Notes: a model not told the origin generated them from the sequence alone. A stretch of 64,000 nt of DNA from Erythrobacter sp. KY5 (GCF_003264115.1 NZ_CP021912.1:2463001-2527000); one strand, 5' to 3'. Positions 54,862-64,000 are shown, numbered from the stretch's first letter. Translations and numbers: made by a program.

Positions 54862-56121
54862 TCAGCAGTTCCAGTAATCGATACCCGTATTGCAGATGCG
54901 CTGCGATGAGTAATTCGATGTCGAGACATATGTCACACAATGATTGACCGTGTTGGTGCACCGCTTCGCGCGGTCGGACCGGATCTGCTCTCGCCGCTGT
55001 TTTTGACGTTCTGACAGGTTGGCAAAGTGACGGCGGGTCTGCTCGCCATTCTCTTTCTGCCACGCAACGGTGGTGGGATGCCCCCGCGCAAGCGCCTTGT
55101 CGATCCACGCGATCCCTTCTTCCGAGACATCGCCGTCATTGCGCTTCAGAAGCAGGAAGCCGAGGATCGACATCGCATGGGTGTCACCAGCGCCGGCAGC
55201 GGTGCGCAGCAATTCGTAAGCTCTTTCGCGGTCGCGGCGCACCCCGTCGCCTTTCTCGATCAGCAGGGCCGCGAGCGGAAGAGCTGCGAGGTGCCCCTGC
55301 TCCGCCGCTTTCCGATACCACTTGATGGCTTCGGCGGGATTGCGCTGCGTGCCGTATCCCAGCTCGAAATTCCGTCCGGCCGACACCATGGCCCAGTTCA
55401 GACCGGTTTGTGCCGCGAGCAGCGTGTAACGATGGCTTTCAGCGGGGTCTTCGGCGACCCCCGCTCCGGCACGGTAAAGCTCGGCAATTTCGAGGTTGGC
55501 CCAGGGATTGCCCAGCGTGGATGCGAAGGAGAGGTTGTCAAACCCGGCTTGCGGCTCCCCGTTCTGAAGCCGGTAAAGCGCGATCTCGAGGACGGCATCG
55601 CTGTCGCCTGCCTCGCCAGCGGTCCAGAACATCTCGTCAGCACCGGTCAGGTTATGACCCTTGGCAAACAGGTGAGCATCGGGCGTCACTTTCGGACAGG
55701 ACTGACCGCGTCGCAGAGCGTCGACATATTCGTAGAAGAAATCGCCGGTATCGCCAGGCATCGCGTCCATGTCGTTGCCGAAGCGGTTGTACAGCGCATC
55801 AACCGCCAGGTGGCAATTCATCCGTTTGTGAGCCATGTTTACGGGCGGCAATCCACGATATCGCGCGACCAGATTCGCTGGCACCGGACGACAGTTCTGG
55901 ACGCCGGAAAGCGTCGTATCGCGCGCCCACTCGACCTCGTCTTTCTCGTAAATGGAGAGCAAATCCACGCCCGCTTCGGCTTGCTCATTCACAAATTCGA
56001 GAGCTTGCGCACAGGTTACAGGAGAACCATTGTCCGGCGTCTGCCCGCCAGCGACAAATAAGGGCAGTGCCGCAGCACATGCCGCGAGAGCCGAAAAGCC
56101 AATCGATCGAACGCGCATCAT
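54862..56121 (-). CDS. Secreted Sel1-like repeat protein
   Basis: A 419-residue exported protein with a signal peptide (FSALAACAAALPLFVAGGQ). The central part shows Sel1/TPR repeats: NPWANLEIAELYRAGAGVAEDPAESHRYTLLAA, NWAMVSAGRNFELGYGTQRNPAEAIKWYRKAAEQG, HLAALPLAALLIEKGDGVRRDRERAYELLRTAA. The C-terminal 60 residues are basic and then Cys/Thr/Asn-rich (CVTYVSTSNYSSQRICNTGIDYWNC). Sel1 repeats mediate protein contacts. Start ATG 56121 with GGGGGGAAACT before it. It lies between adk/SRPBCC and rpsM, an unusual place. Confidence 0.82.
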   Translation of the reverse strand: MMRVRSIGFSALAACAAALPLFVAGGQTPDNGSPVTCAQALEFVNEQAEAGVDLLSIYEKDEVEWARDTTLSGVQNCRPVPANLVARYRGLPPVNMAHKRMNCHLAVDALYNRFGNDMDAMPGDTGDFFYEYVDALRRGQSCPKVTPDAHLFAKGHNLTGADEMFWTAGEAGDSDAVLEIALYRLQNGEPQAGFDNLSFASTLGNPWANLEIAELYRAGAGVAEDPAESHRYTLLAAQTGLNWAMVSAGRNFELGYGTQRNPAEAIKWYRKAAEQGHLAALPLAALLIEKGDGVRRDRERAYELLRTAAGAGDTHAMSILGFLLLKRNDGDVSEEGIAWIDKALARGHPTTVAWQKENGEQTRRHFANLSERQKQRREQIRSDRAKRCTNTVNHCVTYVSTSNYSSQRICNTGIDYWNC

Positions 56122-56174
56122 AGTTTCCCCCCCAAGGGTTAAACTAAACACGCGCTCAAATCAGGATTGGACGT

Positions 56175-56912
56175 TTACGACATATCCGGCGCATTCGGGG
56201 TAGCACTCAGATCGTCGAACGCCTCATCGACTGCGCTGGGGCCTTCGGGCTCGTCCCCTTCGATGACGACTTCGGGATCGATCGTGGTTGGAGCGTCCCC
56301 ATCGGTATCGGGTTCGGGTGATGGTTCAGGCAATGCGCCCGCTTGCGTAGGCGCGCTCACCGTGCCGAGCATATCGGCGAGCCGGGTCAGCTGGAGCGTC
56401 ATCACACCGTCAACCGCAGGCGCGATCACGTCGAGCGGATAGCGCATCTTGCCGCCGACATTGTATTCCCACACGATCCGCGTGCCCTCATCGACCTCGC
56501 TGATCGCGATGGTCAGGATGCCGGTCACCGGTTCGCTCTGCAGCGGGCCGAGTGCGCCCACCATGCGAAGCGCGACTTCCGGGTAGGCCTGGATCACGCG
56601 CATATGTTCAACGCTGCCTTCAAGCGTGATGCGTTCGGCGTCTTCGACCTCGGGGATCTTCTCGCAGAAGCAGCCGCCCGCCTGCGGCCTCAGCGTGAGG
56701 TTTGCGGCATCGGCGGACCAGGTGTGCTCACCCGACCACCAGCGCGCCGGGCTGATGAGGGCGAGCCACGTCGCCTTGGGATCGGCTTCGACCACCGCCT
56801 GATTGCGGGTCACGAAGTGATCTTCCTTGGCCTCGACCACCTCGGCGACAGCCGGAGCAGCAAGCCCGGCTGCAAGCGCCAGCCCGCCTACGGTTTTCAG
56901 AACAGTGCGCAC
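56175..56912 (-). CDS. SRPBCC-fold secreted protein with acidic tail
   Basis: A 245-residue protein from GTG 56912 behind AGGGAGGATTTTTC. The signal peptide is LKTVGGLALAAGLAAPAVA. Residues 35-185 fit the START/SRPBCC (AHSA1/polyketide cyclase-like) fold: VVEADPKATWLALISPARWWSGEHTWS, GGCFCEKIPEVEDAERITLEGSVEHMRVIQAYPEVALRMVGALGPLQSEPV, GTRIVWEYNVGG. The last 50 residues are Pro/Asp/Glu-rich (EPSPEPDTDGDAPTTIDPE) and disordered. It binds a hydrophobic ligand by fold logic; the ligand is unknown. Confidence 0.82.
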   Translation of the reverse strand: MRTVLKTVGGLALAAGLAAPAVAEVVEAKEDHFVTRNQAVVEADPKATWLALISPARWWSGEHTWSADAANLTLRPQAGGCFCEKIPEVEDAERITLEGSVEHMRVIQAYPEVALRMVGALGPLQSEPVTGILTIAISEVDEGTRIVWEYNVGGKMRYPLDVIAPAVDGVMTLQLTRLADMLGTVSAPTQAGALPEPSPEPDTDGDAPTTIDPEVVIEGDEPEGPSAVDEAFDDLSATPNAPDMS

Positions 56913-56981
56913 GAAAAATCCTCCCTCAAGGGATGCAAGGTTTAAAGCGAGCTTTGGCTTGTGGGAAGTGCGAAGCGCGGA

Positions 56982-57626
56982 TCAGGCAAGGATTGCGTCG
57001 ATAGCGCTTGCCACTTCAGCGATATCCGCCATGCCGTCGACGCGCGAGACGATGCCGCGCTCTTCATAGCCCGGAAGGATCGGCGCGGTCTTGGCGCGGT
57101 ATTCCTCCATGCGGGTGCGCACGGTTTCCTCGTTATCGTCAGGGCGGCGCTTGAACTCGGTTGAGTGGCACACGTCGCACACACCCTCTTTCGCAGGCGG
57201 GTTCGCGGTGTCGTGATAGAGCGCGCCGCAATTTGCGCAGGAGAAGCGGCCCGTGATGCGTTCGACCAAAGCGTCGACGTTCACTTCAAGCTCGATCACG
57301 CGGTCGAGGCTGCGGCCATTCTTCTCAAGGATGCGGTCGAGGTCGCCCGCTTGCGCAGCGGTGCGCGGATAGCCGTCGAAGATCGCGCCCTGATCAGCGG
57401 GCATGGCGGCAAGGTTCTCGTCGATCAGGTTCGAGACGATCTCGTCCGAAACCAGCTCGCCGCGATCCATGACCGCCTTCGCCTGAAGCCCGACCGGCGT
57501 GCCCGCCTTCACCGCCGCGCGCAGCATGTCGCCGGTGGACAGCTGTTTCATGCCGTGGCGCTCTACAAGGCCGGCGCTCTGCGTGCCCTTGCCCGCGCCC
57601 GGAGGGCCAAGAAGAATGATGTTCAC
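56982..57626 (-). CDS. adk: Adenylate kinase with zinc-binding lid
   Basis: A 214-residue enzyme, ATP + AMP = 2 ADP. P-loop GPPGAGKGTQ (7-16), RITGRFSCANCGALYHD and the second pair in GVCDVCHS provide four cysteines for a Zn-binding lid as in Bacillus and many alphaproteobacteria; DGYPRTAAQA is the AMP/Mg block. Length equals E. coli Adk. In its canonical place after secY. Confidence 0.97.
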   Translation of the reverse strand: MNIILLGPPGAGKGTQSAGLVERHGMKQLSTGDMLRAAVKAGTPVGLQAKAVMDRGELVSDEIVSNLIDENLAAMPADQGAIFDGYPRTAAQAGDLDRILEKNGRSLDRVIELEVNVDALVERITGRFSCANCGALYHDTANPPAKEGVCDVCHSTEFKRRPDDNEETVRTRMEEYRAKTAPILPGYEERGIVSRVDGMADIAEVASAIDAILA

Positions 57627-57701
57627 GAGCGCAAATCCCCTTTTATCGCGCCGGGCACTACGCCCGAACGCATTTGTGTCGCGTGATCACGCCACCATGC
57701 G

Positions 57702-59066
57702 TCAGCGCATGCGGCCTTTCAACTTAGCTTTTTTGATTAGGTCGCCGTACTGGTGAGCCAGAAGGTGCGACTGGACCTGACTGATCGTATCGACCGTCAC
57801 GTTCACCACGATCAGCAGACTGGTGCCGCCGAGGAACAGCGGGATGCCGGTCTGGGCGATCATGTATTCCGGGATAACGCAGACAAGCGTCAGGTAGATC
57901 GCGCCGACCACGGTGATGCGGGTGAGCACATACTCAAGATAGTCGGCAGTCCGCTTGCCCGGACGGATGCCCGGAATGAAGCCGCCATTGCGCTTGAGGT
58001 TGTCCGCCGTCTCTTCCGGGTCGAACACGACCGCGGTGTAGAAGAAACAGAAGAAGATGATGCCGAGCGCATAGAGCGCCATGTAGATTGGCTGACCATG
58101 CGCGAGATACTGGTTGAGCCACACGATGGTCGAACCAAAGCCGCTGGTGGTATCGACCGAATTGCCCGCGAACGAACTGATCGTGAGTGGCAGCAGCAGC
58201 AGCGAGCTGGCGAAGATCGGCGGAATAACGCCGGCGGTGTTGAGCTTGAGCGGAAGGTGCGAACGATCCGCCTGCATCATGCCGCGCTGTGTCGCGCGCT
58301 TGGGATACTGGATCAGCAGGCGGCGCTGTGCGCGCTCGACGAAGCTGATGAGAAGGATGAGCACCACGACCATGAGCAGGAAGCCGATGATGATCGTCGG
58401 AGCGATCGAGCCGGTGCGGCCGCCTTCGAACATGTTCATCGCGAAGGTCGGGAACTGGGCGACAATACCAGCCATGATAATGAGCGAGACGCCGTTACCG
58501 ATCCCGCGGCTGGTGATCTGCTCACCCAGCCACAGCAGGAACATGGTGCCGCCGACAAGGCTGATCACGGCGCCGATGCGGAAACCGTAACCGGGATTGA
58601 TCACCGCCTCGATGCCCTGCGCACTGGCATAGCTTTCAAGGCCGGTTGCAAGGAAATAGCCCTGGATCGCGCACAGGAAGACCGTGCCGTAGCGAGTGTA
58701 CTGGTTAAGCTTCTGACGCCCGGACGCGCCCTCTTTCTTGAGAGCGGCGAGCGTCGGGTGGAGCGCCGATGCCATCTGAACCACGATAGACGCGGTGATG
58801 TACGGCATCACGCCCAGCGCGACGAGGCTCATATTCGCAAGCGCACCGCCGGTGAACATGTTGAACATGTCAAGGATGGTGCCCTGGTTCTGCTGAGCCA
58901 GCAGGTCGAGCGCGAGCGGGTTGATACCCGGCAGCGGCACGAAGCTGAGGAAGCGGAAAACGATCAGCGCGCCGATCGTGAACCAGATGCGCTGGCGCAA
59001 TTCTGTTGCCTGGGCAAAGTTGCCAAGGTTCAGGTTGCTGGCGATATTGTCGGCGCGTGAAGCCAT
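57702..59066 (-). CDS. secY: Protein translocase subunit SecY
   Basis: A 454-residue channel subunit of the Sec translocon with ten membrane helices. Family blocks are RIWFTIGALIVFRFLSFVPLPGINP (TM1), FNMFTGGALANMSLVALGVMPYITASIVVQM (plug/TM2), YTRYGTVFLCAIQGY, LLILISFVERAQRRLLIQYPKR and EYVLTRITVVGAIYLTLVCVIPE. Length matches E. coli SecY (443). Located between rplO and adk as usual. Confidence 0.98.
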   Translation of the reverse strand: MASRADNIASNLNLGNFAQATELRQRIWFTIGALIVFRFLSFVPLPGINPLALDLLAQQNQGTILDMFNMFTGGALANMSLVALGVMPYITASIVVQMASALHPTLAALKKEGASGRQKLNQYTRYGTVFLCAIQGYFLATGLESYASAQGIEAVINPGYGFRIGAVISLVGGTMFLLWLGEQITSRGIGNGVSLIIMAGIVAQFPTFAMNMFEGGRTGSIAPTIIIGFLLMVVVLILLISFVERAQRRLLIQYPKRATQRGMMQADRSHLPLKLNTAGVIPPIFASSLLLLPLTISSFAGNSVDTTSGFGSTIVWLNQYLAHGQPIYMALYALGIIFFCFFYTAVVFDPEETADNLKRNGGFIPGIRPGKRTADYLEYVLTRITVVGAIYLTLVCVIPEYMIAQTGIPLFLGGTSLLIVVNVTVDTISQVQSHLLAHQYGDLIKKAKLKGRMR

Positions 59067-59240
59067 GTTTCTATGTCGATCCTAACAATTTCCGGCCCCG
59101 GCGATCCCTGCCCTGTTCCGGTCATGCGGGCCTAAATAGGAACGGGCACGCGACTTGTCGAACCCTGCCGCCAGTTTTTGGGCCACTTTTCGTCAGCCCG
59201 GAACATCCTGGCGATGCTCCGGGCCGATGAATGTTACCGA

Positions 59241-59732
59241 TTATTCGGCGTCGGCGCCTTCAGCCTTGGGAGCTTTGGCAGTCACTTCGACGCTGCCGCC
59301 AGCCTTTTCGACTGCTGCCACTGCGCCCTTGGTCGCGCCGGTGACGACGAACTTGACCTTGGCCTTAAGCTCGCCCTTGCCGAGCAGGCGCACACCATCC
59401 TTGCCACCGCGCGCAAGGCCAGCCTCGCGCAGAGCTTCTTCGGTGATGTCCTTCTTGCCGTCGAGCTTCTTCGTGTCGATGAACTTCTGGACCATGCCGA
59501 TGTTCACTTCGGCGTAATCCTTGCCGAATGGGTTGTTGAAGCCGCGCTTGGGAAGACGCATGTGAAGCGGCATCTGGCCGCCTTCAAAGCCCTTGATCGC
59601 TACGCCCGAACGGCTCTTCTGGCCCTTCTGACCGCGTGCGGCAGTCTTGCCCTTGCCCGAGCCGATACCACGGCCCACACGCATGCGACCCTTGCGGGCG
59701 CCTTCATTGTCACGGATGTCGTTGAGTTTCAT
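59241..59732 (-). CDS. rplO: 50S ribosomal protein L15
   Basis: A 163-residue L15: [43 protein letters not shown] and [21 protein letters not shown] are diagnostic. It is slightly longer than E. coli L15 (144) because of an Ala/Glu tail. Between rpmD and secY, 174 bp before the secY start. Confidence 0.97.
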   Translation of the reverse strand: MKLNDIRDNEGARKGRMRVGRGIGSGKGKTAARGQKGQKSRSGVAIKGFEGGQMPLHMRLPKRGFNNPFGKDYAEVNIGMVQKFIDTKKLDGKKDITEEALREAGLARGGKDGVRLLGKGELKAKVKFVVTGATKGAVAAVEKAGGSVEVTAKAPKAEGADAE

Positions 59733-59807
59733 GAGTGCACTCGCTTTCGCTTTTGTTCGCGCTTAAAGGATGAGGCCCCGCACCATGCGAGGCCACATGA
59801 GGTTGGT

Positions 59808-59984
59808 TTAGTCCACGATCTCTACAAGATGCGGAATCTTGGCGACCGCGCCGCGAACTTCAGGGGTATCCTGACGCTCCACGACCTTGTGCATCTTGTT
59901 GAGCCCAAGACCGATAAGGATCTTGCGCTGGCTTTCGGGACGACGGATCGGCGATCCGATCTGCTTGATCTTGATGGTAGCCAT
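59808..59984 (-). CDS. rpmD: 50S ribosomal protein L30
   Basis: A 58-residue protein read from ATG 59984 to TAA 59808. [20 protein letters not shown] followed by [38 protein letters not shown] carries the L30 signature. Six bases separate the rpsE stop and its start. Too short for many gene finders but unmistakable by sequence and by its place between rpsE and rplO. Confidence 0.95.
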   Translation of the reverse strand: MATIKIKQIGSPIRRPESQRKILIGLGLNKMHKVVERQDTPEVRGAVAKIPHLVEIVD

Positions 59985-59990
59985 CAGAGG

Positions 59991-60812
59991 TTACTCCACA
60001 ATAGCCGCAGCATCGGCTTCCGCCTCGGCTGCGCTGGCACCGCCACGACCCAGGAGGTCGGCAACCTTCTTCCCGCGACGCTGGGCAACCGACTTCGGCG
60101 AAGTCTGTTCCTGCAGCGCGTCGAAGGTGGCGCGGATCATGTTGTAGGGGTTCGAAGTGCCGACCGACTTGGTGACAACGTCAGCAACGCCGAGGCTTTC
60201 GAACACGGCACGCATCGGACCACCGGCGATGATGCCGGTACCCGGAGGCGCGGTGCGAACGGTGACCTTGCCTGCACCGAAACGGCCATTGCCGTCGTGG
60301 TGAAGCGTGCGGCCTTCCTTGAGCGGGACGCGGATCATCTTCTTGCGAGCAGCGGCGGTTGCCTTGGTGATGGCCTCAGGCACCTCGCGTGCCTTGCCGT
60401 GACCAAAGCCAACGCGGCCCTGACCGTCACCGACAACGACGAGAGCTGCAAAGCCGAAGCGCTTACCACCCTTGACCGTCTTGGAGACGCGGTTGATGTG
60501 CACCAGCTTCTCGATGATACCATCATCTTCTTCTTCGCGCTTGCCACGACGGTTGTCGCGGCCACCACGACCACGACCGCCGCCATCGCGACCACCACGG
60601 CCACGACCGCGACCCTGGCGTTCGTCACCCTTGGGCTGTTCGGTCGGCTGAGCGCTGGGCTCTTGTGCCGGGCTCTGGTTGTCGGCAGCTTCCGAAGGCG
60701 TTTCTGCAACAGCAGGAACTTCAGCGCTGGCCTTTGCAGCTGCTGCTTCGGAAGTTTCCGTCACTTCAGGAGTTTCGTTGTTGTTTTCGGTGTTATTGTT
60801 CTCTGGCATCAT
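59991..60812 (-). CDS. rpsE: 30S ribosomal protein S5 with long N-terminal extension
   Basis: A 273-residue S5, about 105 longer than E. coli S5 (167). The core runs from about residue 97 to 255 ([81 protein letters not shown]). The first 95 residues are disordered: an Asn/Glu/Thr/Ala part, then a Gly/Arg block ([26 protein letters not shown]). The C-terminus adds Ala/Glu. Its ATG shares the A of the rplR stop (TGATG). Confidence 0.97.
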   Translation of the reverse strand: MMPENNNTENNNETPEVTETSEAAAAKASAEVPAVAETPSEAADNQSPAQEPSAQPTEQPKGDERQGRGRGRGGRDGGGRGRGGRDNRRGKREEEDDGIIEKLVHINRVSKTVKGGKRFGFAALVVVGDGQGRVGFGHGKAREVPEAITKATAAARKKMIRVPLKEGRTLHHDGNGRFGAGKVTVRTAPPGTGIIAGGPMRAVFESLGVADVVTKSVGTSNPYNMIRATFDALQEQTSPKSVAQRRGKKVADLLGRGGASAAEAEADAAAIVE

Positions 60813-61156
60813 CAGAACTCCAGCCCGCCTTCGCGAGCGGCATCGGCCAGCGCCTTGACGCGGCCATGGAACAGGAACCCGCCGCGATCGAACACGACAG
60901 TGGTCACGCCGGCCTTCTTGGCAGCAGCTGCGATGTCCTTGCCGACCTGAACGGCGGCATCGACATTCGCACCCGACGCCTTGGCACCAAGCGTCGATGC
61001 GGCGGCAACGGTCTTGCCTTGTGCATCGTCGATGATCTGGGCGTAGATGTGCCGGCCGGTGCGGTGCACCGAAAGACGCGGCTTGCCACCAGCACGCGAC
61101 CGCAGAGCGGTGCGCACACGGCGACGGCGACGTTCAAAGAGGGAAAGTTTTGCCAT
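60812..61156 (-). CDS. rplR: 50S ribosomal protein L18
   Basis: A 114-residue L18: [52 protein letters not shown], and the C-terminal [28 protein letters not shown]. It binds 5S rRNA. ATG 61156; the frame extends upstream to 61300 but overlaps rplF. Stop overlaps the rpsE start. Confidence 0.97.
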   Translation of the reverse strand: MAKLSLFERRRRRVRTALRSRAGGKPRLSVHRTGRHIYAQIIDDAQGKTVAAASTLGAKASGANVDAAVQVGKDIAAAAKKAGVTTVVFDRGGFLFHGRVKALADAAREGGLEF

Positions 61157-61157
61157 C

Positions 61158-61691
61158 TTACTTCTTCTTTCCTTCCTTGCGGAAGATATACTCGCCGCGA
61201 TACTTGATACCCTTGCCCTTGTACGGCTCAGGCTTGCGATATTCGCGGATCTCGGCGGCAAACTGGCCAACGGCCTGCTTGTCGATACCGCTGATTTCAA
61301 CGGTGGTCTGGTCCGGGGTCTTCACTTCAAGACCTTCGGGCACGTCGAGCATCACGTCGTGGCTGAAACCAAGCTCGAGCTTAAGCTTCTTGCCCTGCGC
61401 GTTTGCACGATAACCAACACCCGAAATTTCGAGCGTCTTGGAGAAACCGTCGGTCACACCTTCAACCAGGTTGGCAACCAGCGTGCGCTGCATGCCCCAA
61501 AAGGAGCGCGCCTGCTTGGTGTCATTGGCCGGGTTTACCTGGATCTCGTCACCCTCGACCTTGTAGTCGATGAGGTCGGAAAGACCCATGGTCAGCGTGC
61601 CCTTCGGGCCCTTTACCGTCAGCGTGTCGCCTTCGATGTTGGCCGTCACACCGCCCGGGATCGGGACTGCCTTTTTACCAATGCGGCTCAT
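61158..61691 (-). CDS. rplF: 50S ribosomal protein L6
   Basis: A 177-residue L6: [33 protein letters not shown] and the C-terminal [27 protein letters not shown]. Length equals E. coli L6. Its ATG abuts or overlaps the rpsH stop by one base (61691), so they are translationally linked. Confidence 0.97.
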   Translation of the reverse strand: MSRIGKKAVPIPGGVTANIEGDTLTVKGPKGTLTMGLSDLIDYKVEGDEIQVNPANDTKQARSFWGMQRTLVANLVEGVTDGFSKTLEISGVGYRANAQGKKLKLELGFSHDVMLDVPEGLEVKTPDQTTVEISGIDKQAVGQFAAEIREYRKPEPYKGKGIKYRGEYIFRKEGKKK

Positions 61692-62086
61692 CAGAACACC
61701 TCCGCGAGCACTTCGCCGCCGACATTGTTCTCACGCGCTTCAGCGTCCGAAAGGACACCGCGCGGGGTCGAGACGATGGTGATGCCAAGGCCGTTGCGAA
61801 CGTTCGGAAGTCCCTTCGAACCCGAATAGACGCGGCGGCCCGGCTTGGAGACGCGAGCGACGTGCTTGATCGCCGGCTCGCCTTCGAAATACTTCAGTTC
61901 GATACGCAGCGCAGCGTGCTTGCCCGAGCTGTCTTCGCTGTAGCCACGGATGTAGCCTTCGCGCTGAAGCACTTCGAGAACGTTTGCACGCAGCTTGGAA
62001 GCGGGCGAAAGGACGCTGTCCTTCTTCGCCTGCTGGCCGTTGCGGATGCGGGTGAGCATATCACCCAGAGGATCGGTCATAGCCAT
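61691..62086 (-). CDS. rpsH: 30S ribosomal protein S8
   Basis: A 131-residue S8: [49 protein letters not shown] and the end [27 protein letters not shown]. Binds 16S rRNA and, in E. coli, represses the spc operon by binding its own mRNA; whether that holds here is not visible. Confidence 0.97.
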   Translation of the reverse strand: MAMTDPLGDMLTRIRNGQQAKKDSVLSPASKLRANVLEVLQREGYIRGYSEDSSGKHAALRIELKYFEGEPAIKHVARVSKPGRRVYSGSKGLPNVRNGLGITIVSTPRGVLSDAEARENNVGGEVLAEVF

Positions 62087-62097
62087 CTATCAGTTCC

Positions 62098-62403
62098 TCA
62101 CCAGCTCGACTTGGTCAGACCCGGGATCATGCCCCGGTTGCCGAGTTGACGCAGTTCGATGCGGTTGATGCCGAACTTGCGGTAATAGCCGCGCGGGCGG
62201 CCGGTGGTGGCGCAGCGGTTGCGCACGCGGGTCGGATTCGCATTGCGCGGAATCTCGGCCATCTTCAGGCGCGCAATCAGACGCTCGCTTTCATCAAGCG
62301 ATTCATCGTCAGCGATAGCCTTCAGCTTTTCGTACTTCGCTGCGTACTTCTTAACGAGCTGCTTGCGGCGCTCGTTCTTGTTGATCGAACTCAGTTTCGC
62401 CAT
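62098..62403 (-). CDS. rpsN: 30S ribosomal protein S14 (zinc-free long form)
   Basis: A 101-residue S14 with [40 protein letters not shown]. The CxxC pairs of the zinc-binding short form are lacking, so this is the C-minus long type. 11 bp upstream of the rpsH start. Confidence 0.97.
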   Translation of the reverse strand: MAKLSSINKNERRKQLVKKYAAKYEKLKAIADDESLDESERLIARLKMAEIPRNANPTRVRNRCATTGRPRGYYRKFGINRIELRQLGNRGMIPGLTKSSW

Positions 62404-62447
62404 TGGACTTAAGCTCTCTTTCCTAGTGTCTTGTCCAAGGCACGCCC

Positions 62448-63032
62448 TCAGGCGGCCTTCTTCTCTTCGCCTGCTTCGCCCTGGAAGGGGAAGCCGAACA
62501 GACGCAGAAGCTCGCGGGCTTCTTCATCGGTCTTGGCGGTGGTGGTGATGATGATGTCCATGCCCCGGACCTTCTCGATCTTGTCGTACGAGATCTCCGG
62601 GAAAATGATCTGTTCCTTGATGCCCATGGCGTAGTTGCCACGGCCATCGAACGACTTCGGATTGAGGCCGCGGAAGTCACGGATGCGGGGCATCGCGATG
62701 GTCACCAGGCGGTCGAGGAATTCGTACATGCGGTCACGGCGCAGGTTGACCTTGCAGCCGATCGGCATGCCGTCGCGCAGCTTGAACTGTGCGATCGACT
62801 TCTTCGCCTTGGTGATGACCGGCTTCTGACCAGCGATCAGGGCCATTTCCTCAGCCGCGGTCGCGACCTTCTTCTTGTCCTGGCTCGCCTCGCCCACGCC
62901 CATGTTGAGCGTGATCTTCTCGATCTTGGGAACTTCAAGGCGGTTCTTGTAACCGAACTTTTCGGTCATCGCCTTGACGATCTCTTCGTCGAACTTGGCC
63001 TTGAGGCGCGGAGTGTAGCTGGAATCAACCAT
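62448..63032 (-). CDS. rplE: 50S ribosomal protein L5
   Basis: A 194-residue L5: [41 protein letters not shown] and [30 protein letters not shown]. It holds 5S rRNA and contacts P-site tRNA. ATG 63032 (MVDSSYTPR) overlaps the end of rplX by 8 bp; a more upstream start is less likely. Confidence 0.97.
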   Translation of the reverse strand: MVDSSYTPRLKAKFDEEIVKAMTEKFGYKNRLEVPKIEKITLNMGVGEASQDKKKVATAAEEMALIAGQKPVITKAKKSIAQFKLRDGMPIGCKVNLRRDRMYEFLDRLVTIAMPRIRDFRGLNPKSFDGRGNYAMGIKEQIIFPEISYDKIEKVRGMDIIITTTAKTDEEARELLRLFGFPFQGEAGEEKKAA

Positions 63033-63345
63033 CGATGGTCTCCCCACTCTTCACGGCAACGCGCACCTTCTTGCCGTCCTTTTCTTCGAAACGGACGCGG
63101 GTGGGCTTGCCATCCTTGGGATCAGCCAGCGCGACCTTGGCAATGTGCATCGGAGCCGGAGTACGGTCGATGCCACCTTGCGGGTTCAGCTGGCTCGGCT
63201 TGCGGTGACGGGTCGCGATGTTGATACCCTCGACGATGATCTTGCCTTCTTTCGGCAGGACCTGCTGGACTTTGCCGGTACGGCCCTTGTCCTTGCCCGA
63301 GAGTACGACGACTTCGTCACCCTTCTTGATCTTTGCAGCACCCAT
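63025..63345 (-). CDS. rplX: 50S ribosomal protein L24
   Basis: A 106-residue L24 with the KOW motif [23 protein letters not shown] and [20 protein letters not shown]. Starts assembly of the 50S subunit. One base separates its start from the rplN stop; its 3' end overlaps rplE. Confidence 0.97.
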   Translation of the reverse strand: MGAAKIKKGDEVVVLSGKDKGRTGKVQQVLPKEGKIIVEGINIATRHRKPSQLNPQGGIDRTPAPMHIAKVALADPKDGKPTRVRFEEKDGKKVRVAVKSGETIDG

Positions 63346-63346
63346 C

Positions 63347-63715
63347 TTAGAGCACCTCCGGAGCGAGCGAGATAATCTTCATGAAGCCGCGGCCGCGAAG
63401 TTCACGAACCACCGGCCCGAAAATACGGGTGCCGATCGGCTCGTTCGACTTGTTGACCAGGACAGCGGAGTTGCTGTCGAAGCGGATAACGCTGCCATCG
63501 GGGCGGCGCACATCCTTGCGGGTGCGCACGATGACGGCGCGGTGAACGTCGCCCTTCTTCACCTTTGCGCGCGGCTGGGCTTCCTTGACGGAAACCACGA
63601 TCACGTCGCCAACGGAGGCAAAACGACGCTTCGACCCGCCCAGCACCTTAATGCACTGGACGCGTTTCGCGCCGCTATTATCCGCGACGTCGAGATTGGA
63701 TTGCATCTGGATCAT
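63347..63715 (-). CDS. rplN: 50S ribosomal protein L14
   Basis: A 122-residue L14: [46 protein letters not shown] and [20 protein letters not shown]. Length equals E. coli L14 within one residue. Canonical place between rpsQ and rplX. Confidence 0.98.
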   Translation of the reverse strand: MIQMQSNLDVADNSGAKRVQCIKVLGGSKRRFASVGDVIVVSVKEAQPRAKVKKGDVHRAVIVRTRKDVRRPDGSVIRFDSNSAVLVNKSNEPIGTRIFGPVVRELRGRGFMKIISLAPEVL

Positions 63716-63787
63716 TGATCCGGTTCCTTCTCTTGGCTTGCCAAGTCACCCGACAGTAACCGGGGCCTGGCAGTTCCTTGCTACGTC

Positions 63788-64000
63788 TTACTCTGCGCCG
63801 GTCGGGGTCGCTTCAGCGACGTCCAGATCGGCTTCGATTGCCTGCACTCCGCCGGCCACAACGCGGTCCTTGACGGCCCAGGTCTTGGTCTTGGAGATCG
63901 GCTTCGTCTCTTCGATACGAACGACGTCACCCAGGGTGTACTCGTTCTTCTCGTCGTGAGCGTGATACTTCTTCGAGCGGCGGATGATCTTCCCGTAAAG
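63788..64000 (-). CDS. rpsQ: 30S ribosomal protein S17, N-terminus cut by window edge
   Basis: The 70 residues seen, [21 protein letters not shown] followed by [22 protein letters not shown], are the C-terminal part of S17. The last 22 residues after the core ([23 protein letters not shown]) are an Ala/Glu-rich extension absent in E. coli S17. The start lies outside the window. Confidence 0.95.
   Translation of the reverse strand, partial: LYGKIIRRSKKYHAHDEKNEYTLGDVVRIEETKPISKTKTWAVKDRVVAGGVQAIEADLDVAEATPTGAE

Noticed and set aside
59178-60950. 590-codon plus-strand frame over rplO, rpmD and rpsE
   Set aside because: Antisense to certain ribosomal genes; the apparent length comes from GC-rich third positions.

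Overview
This window looks like a chromosomal piece of an alphaproteobacterium of the order Sphingomonadales, most probably the Erythrobacteraceae (Erythrobacter/Altererythrobacter type). The GC content is high, and the genes are of a kind typical of that group: an UrcA-family protein, SleB-type cell wall hydrolase, many small secreted Gly/Arg-rich proteins, a sphingomonad HTH protein family, an alphaproteobacterial SOS box in front of uvrA, and a TCA operon in the order mdh-sucD-sucA-sucB-lpdA. The taxonomic placement is inference from gene content, not a database match.

Layout. 1-5.5 kb: a PhzF-like gene cut by the left edge, a class I methyltransferase, a MOSC protein, a glycine-zipper secreted protein, and a tight three-gene operon (pteridine-reductase-like SDR, cytochrome b membrane subunit, Tat/lipoprotein molybdopterin oxidoreductase). 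5.6-8.8 kb: a cyclopropane-fatty-acid-synthase-like gene, a His-rich secreted protein and argG. 8.83-9.90 kb: about 1.1 kb without a credible gene but with several strong hairpins and a terminator, a candidate structured RNA. 9.9-14.1 kb: RlpA, CHRD protein, an HTH protein carrying an in-frame copy of a 27-bp palindromic repeat, a PAS histidine kinase with response regulator, and a small lipoprotein. 14.3-16.6 kb: a decayed HTH gene fragment, another repeat copy, and an AT-rich islet of three unrecognised genes. 16.6-25.7 kb: uvrA with SOS box, a TIR-domain protein, a GH24 lysozyme and a winged-helix/TM/TPR regulator. 26-32.3 kb: UrcA protein, sulfotransferase-like protein, a BtuFCD/FecBCD-type ABC importer, SleB hydrolase and a small conserved protein. 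32.4-34.4 kb: a GGDEF-EAL protein.

34.6-48.8 kb: the 2-oxoglutarate-to-malate TCA operon (mdh, sucD, sucA, sucB, lpdA). Its canonical sucC is not here; an unrecognised 148-residue gene sits between mdh and sucD, and a lipoprotein and a hexapeptide acyltransferase sit between sucB and lpdA. An NAD-epimerase-like protein, a serine hydrolase, an amidase, a PepSY protein and a TRIC-type channel follow. 48.8-51.9 kb: two tandem paralogous Arg/Gly-rich secreted proteins and a second serine hydrolase.

51.9-64 kb, all on the minus strand: the distal part of the spc/alpha ribosomal operon, read from the right edge as rpsQ-rplN-rplX-rplE-rpsN-rpsH-rplF-rplR-rpsE-rpmD-rplO-secY-adk, then two non-ribosomal secreted proteins (SRPBCC, Sel1-repeat) inserted before rpsM-rpsK-rpoA-rplQ. 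rpsE has a long disordered Arg/Gly N-terminal extension.

Most noteworthy: the 27-bp palindromic repeat that reads as exactly nine codons and lies in frame in one gene; the structured noncoding stretch at 9.3-9.7 kb; the TIR protein with catalytic glutamate and a C-terminal membrane anchor; the AT-rich islet; the PTR1-like reductase coupled to a molybdoenzyme; and the gene insertions into the TCA and ribosomal operons. No CRISPR array, transposase, integrase or complete tRNA/rRNA gene was seen.
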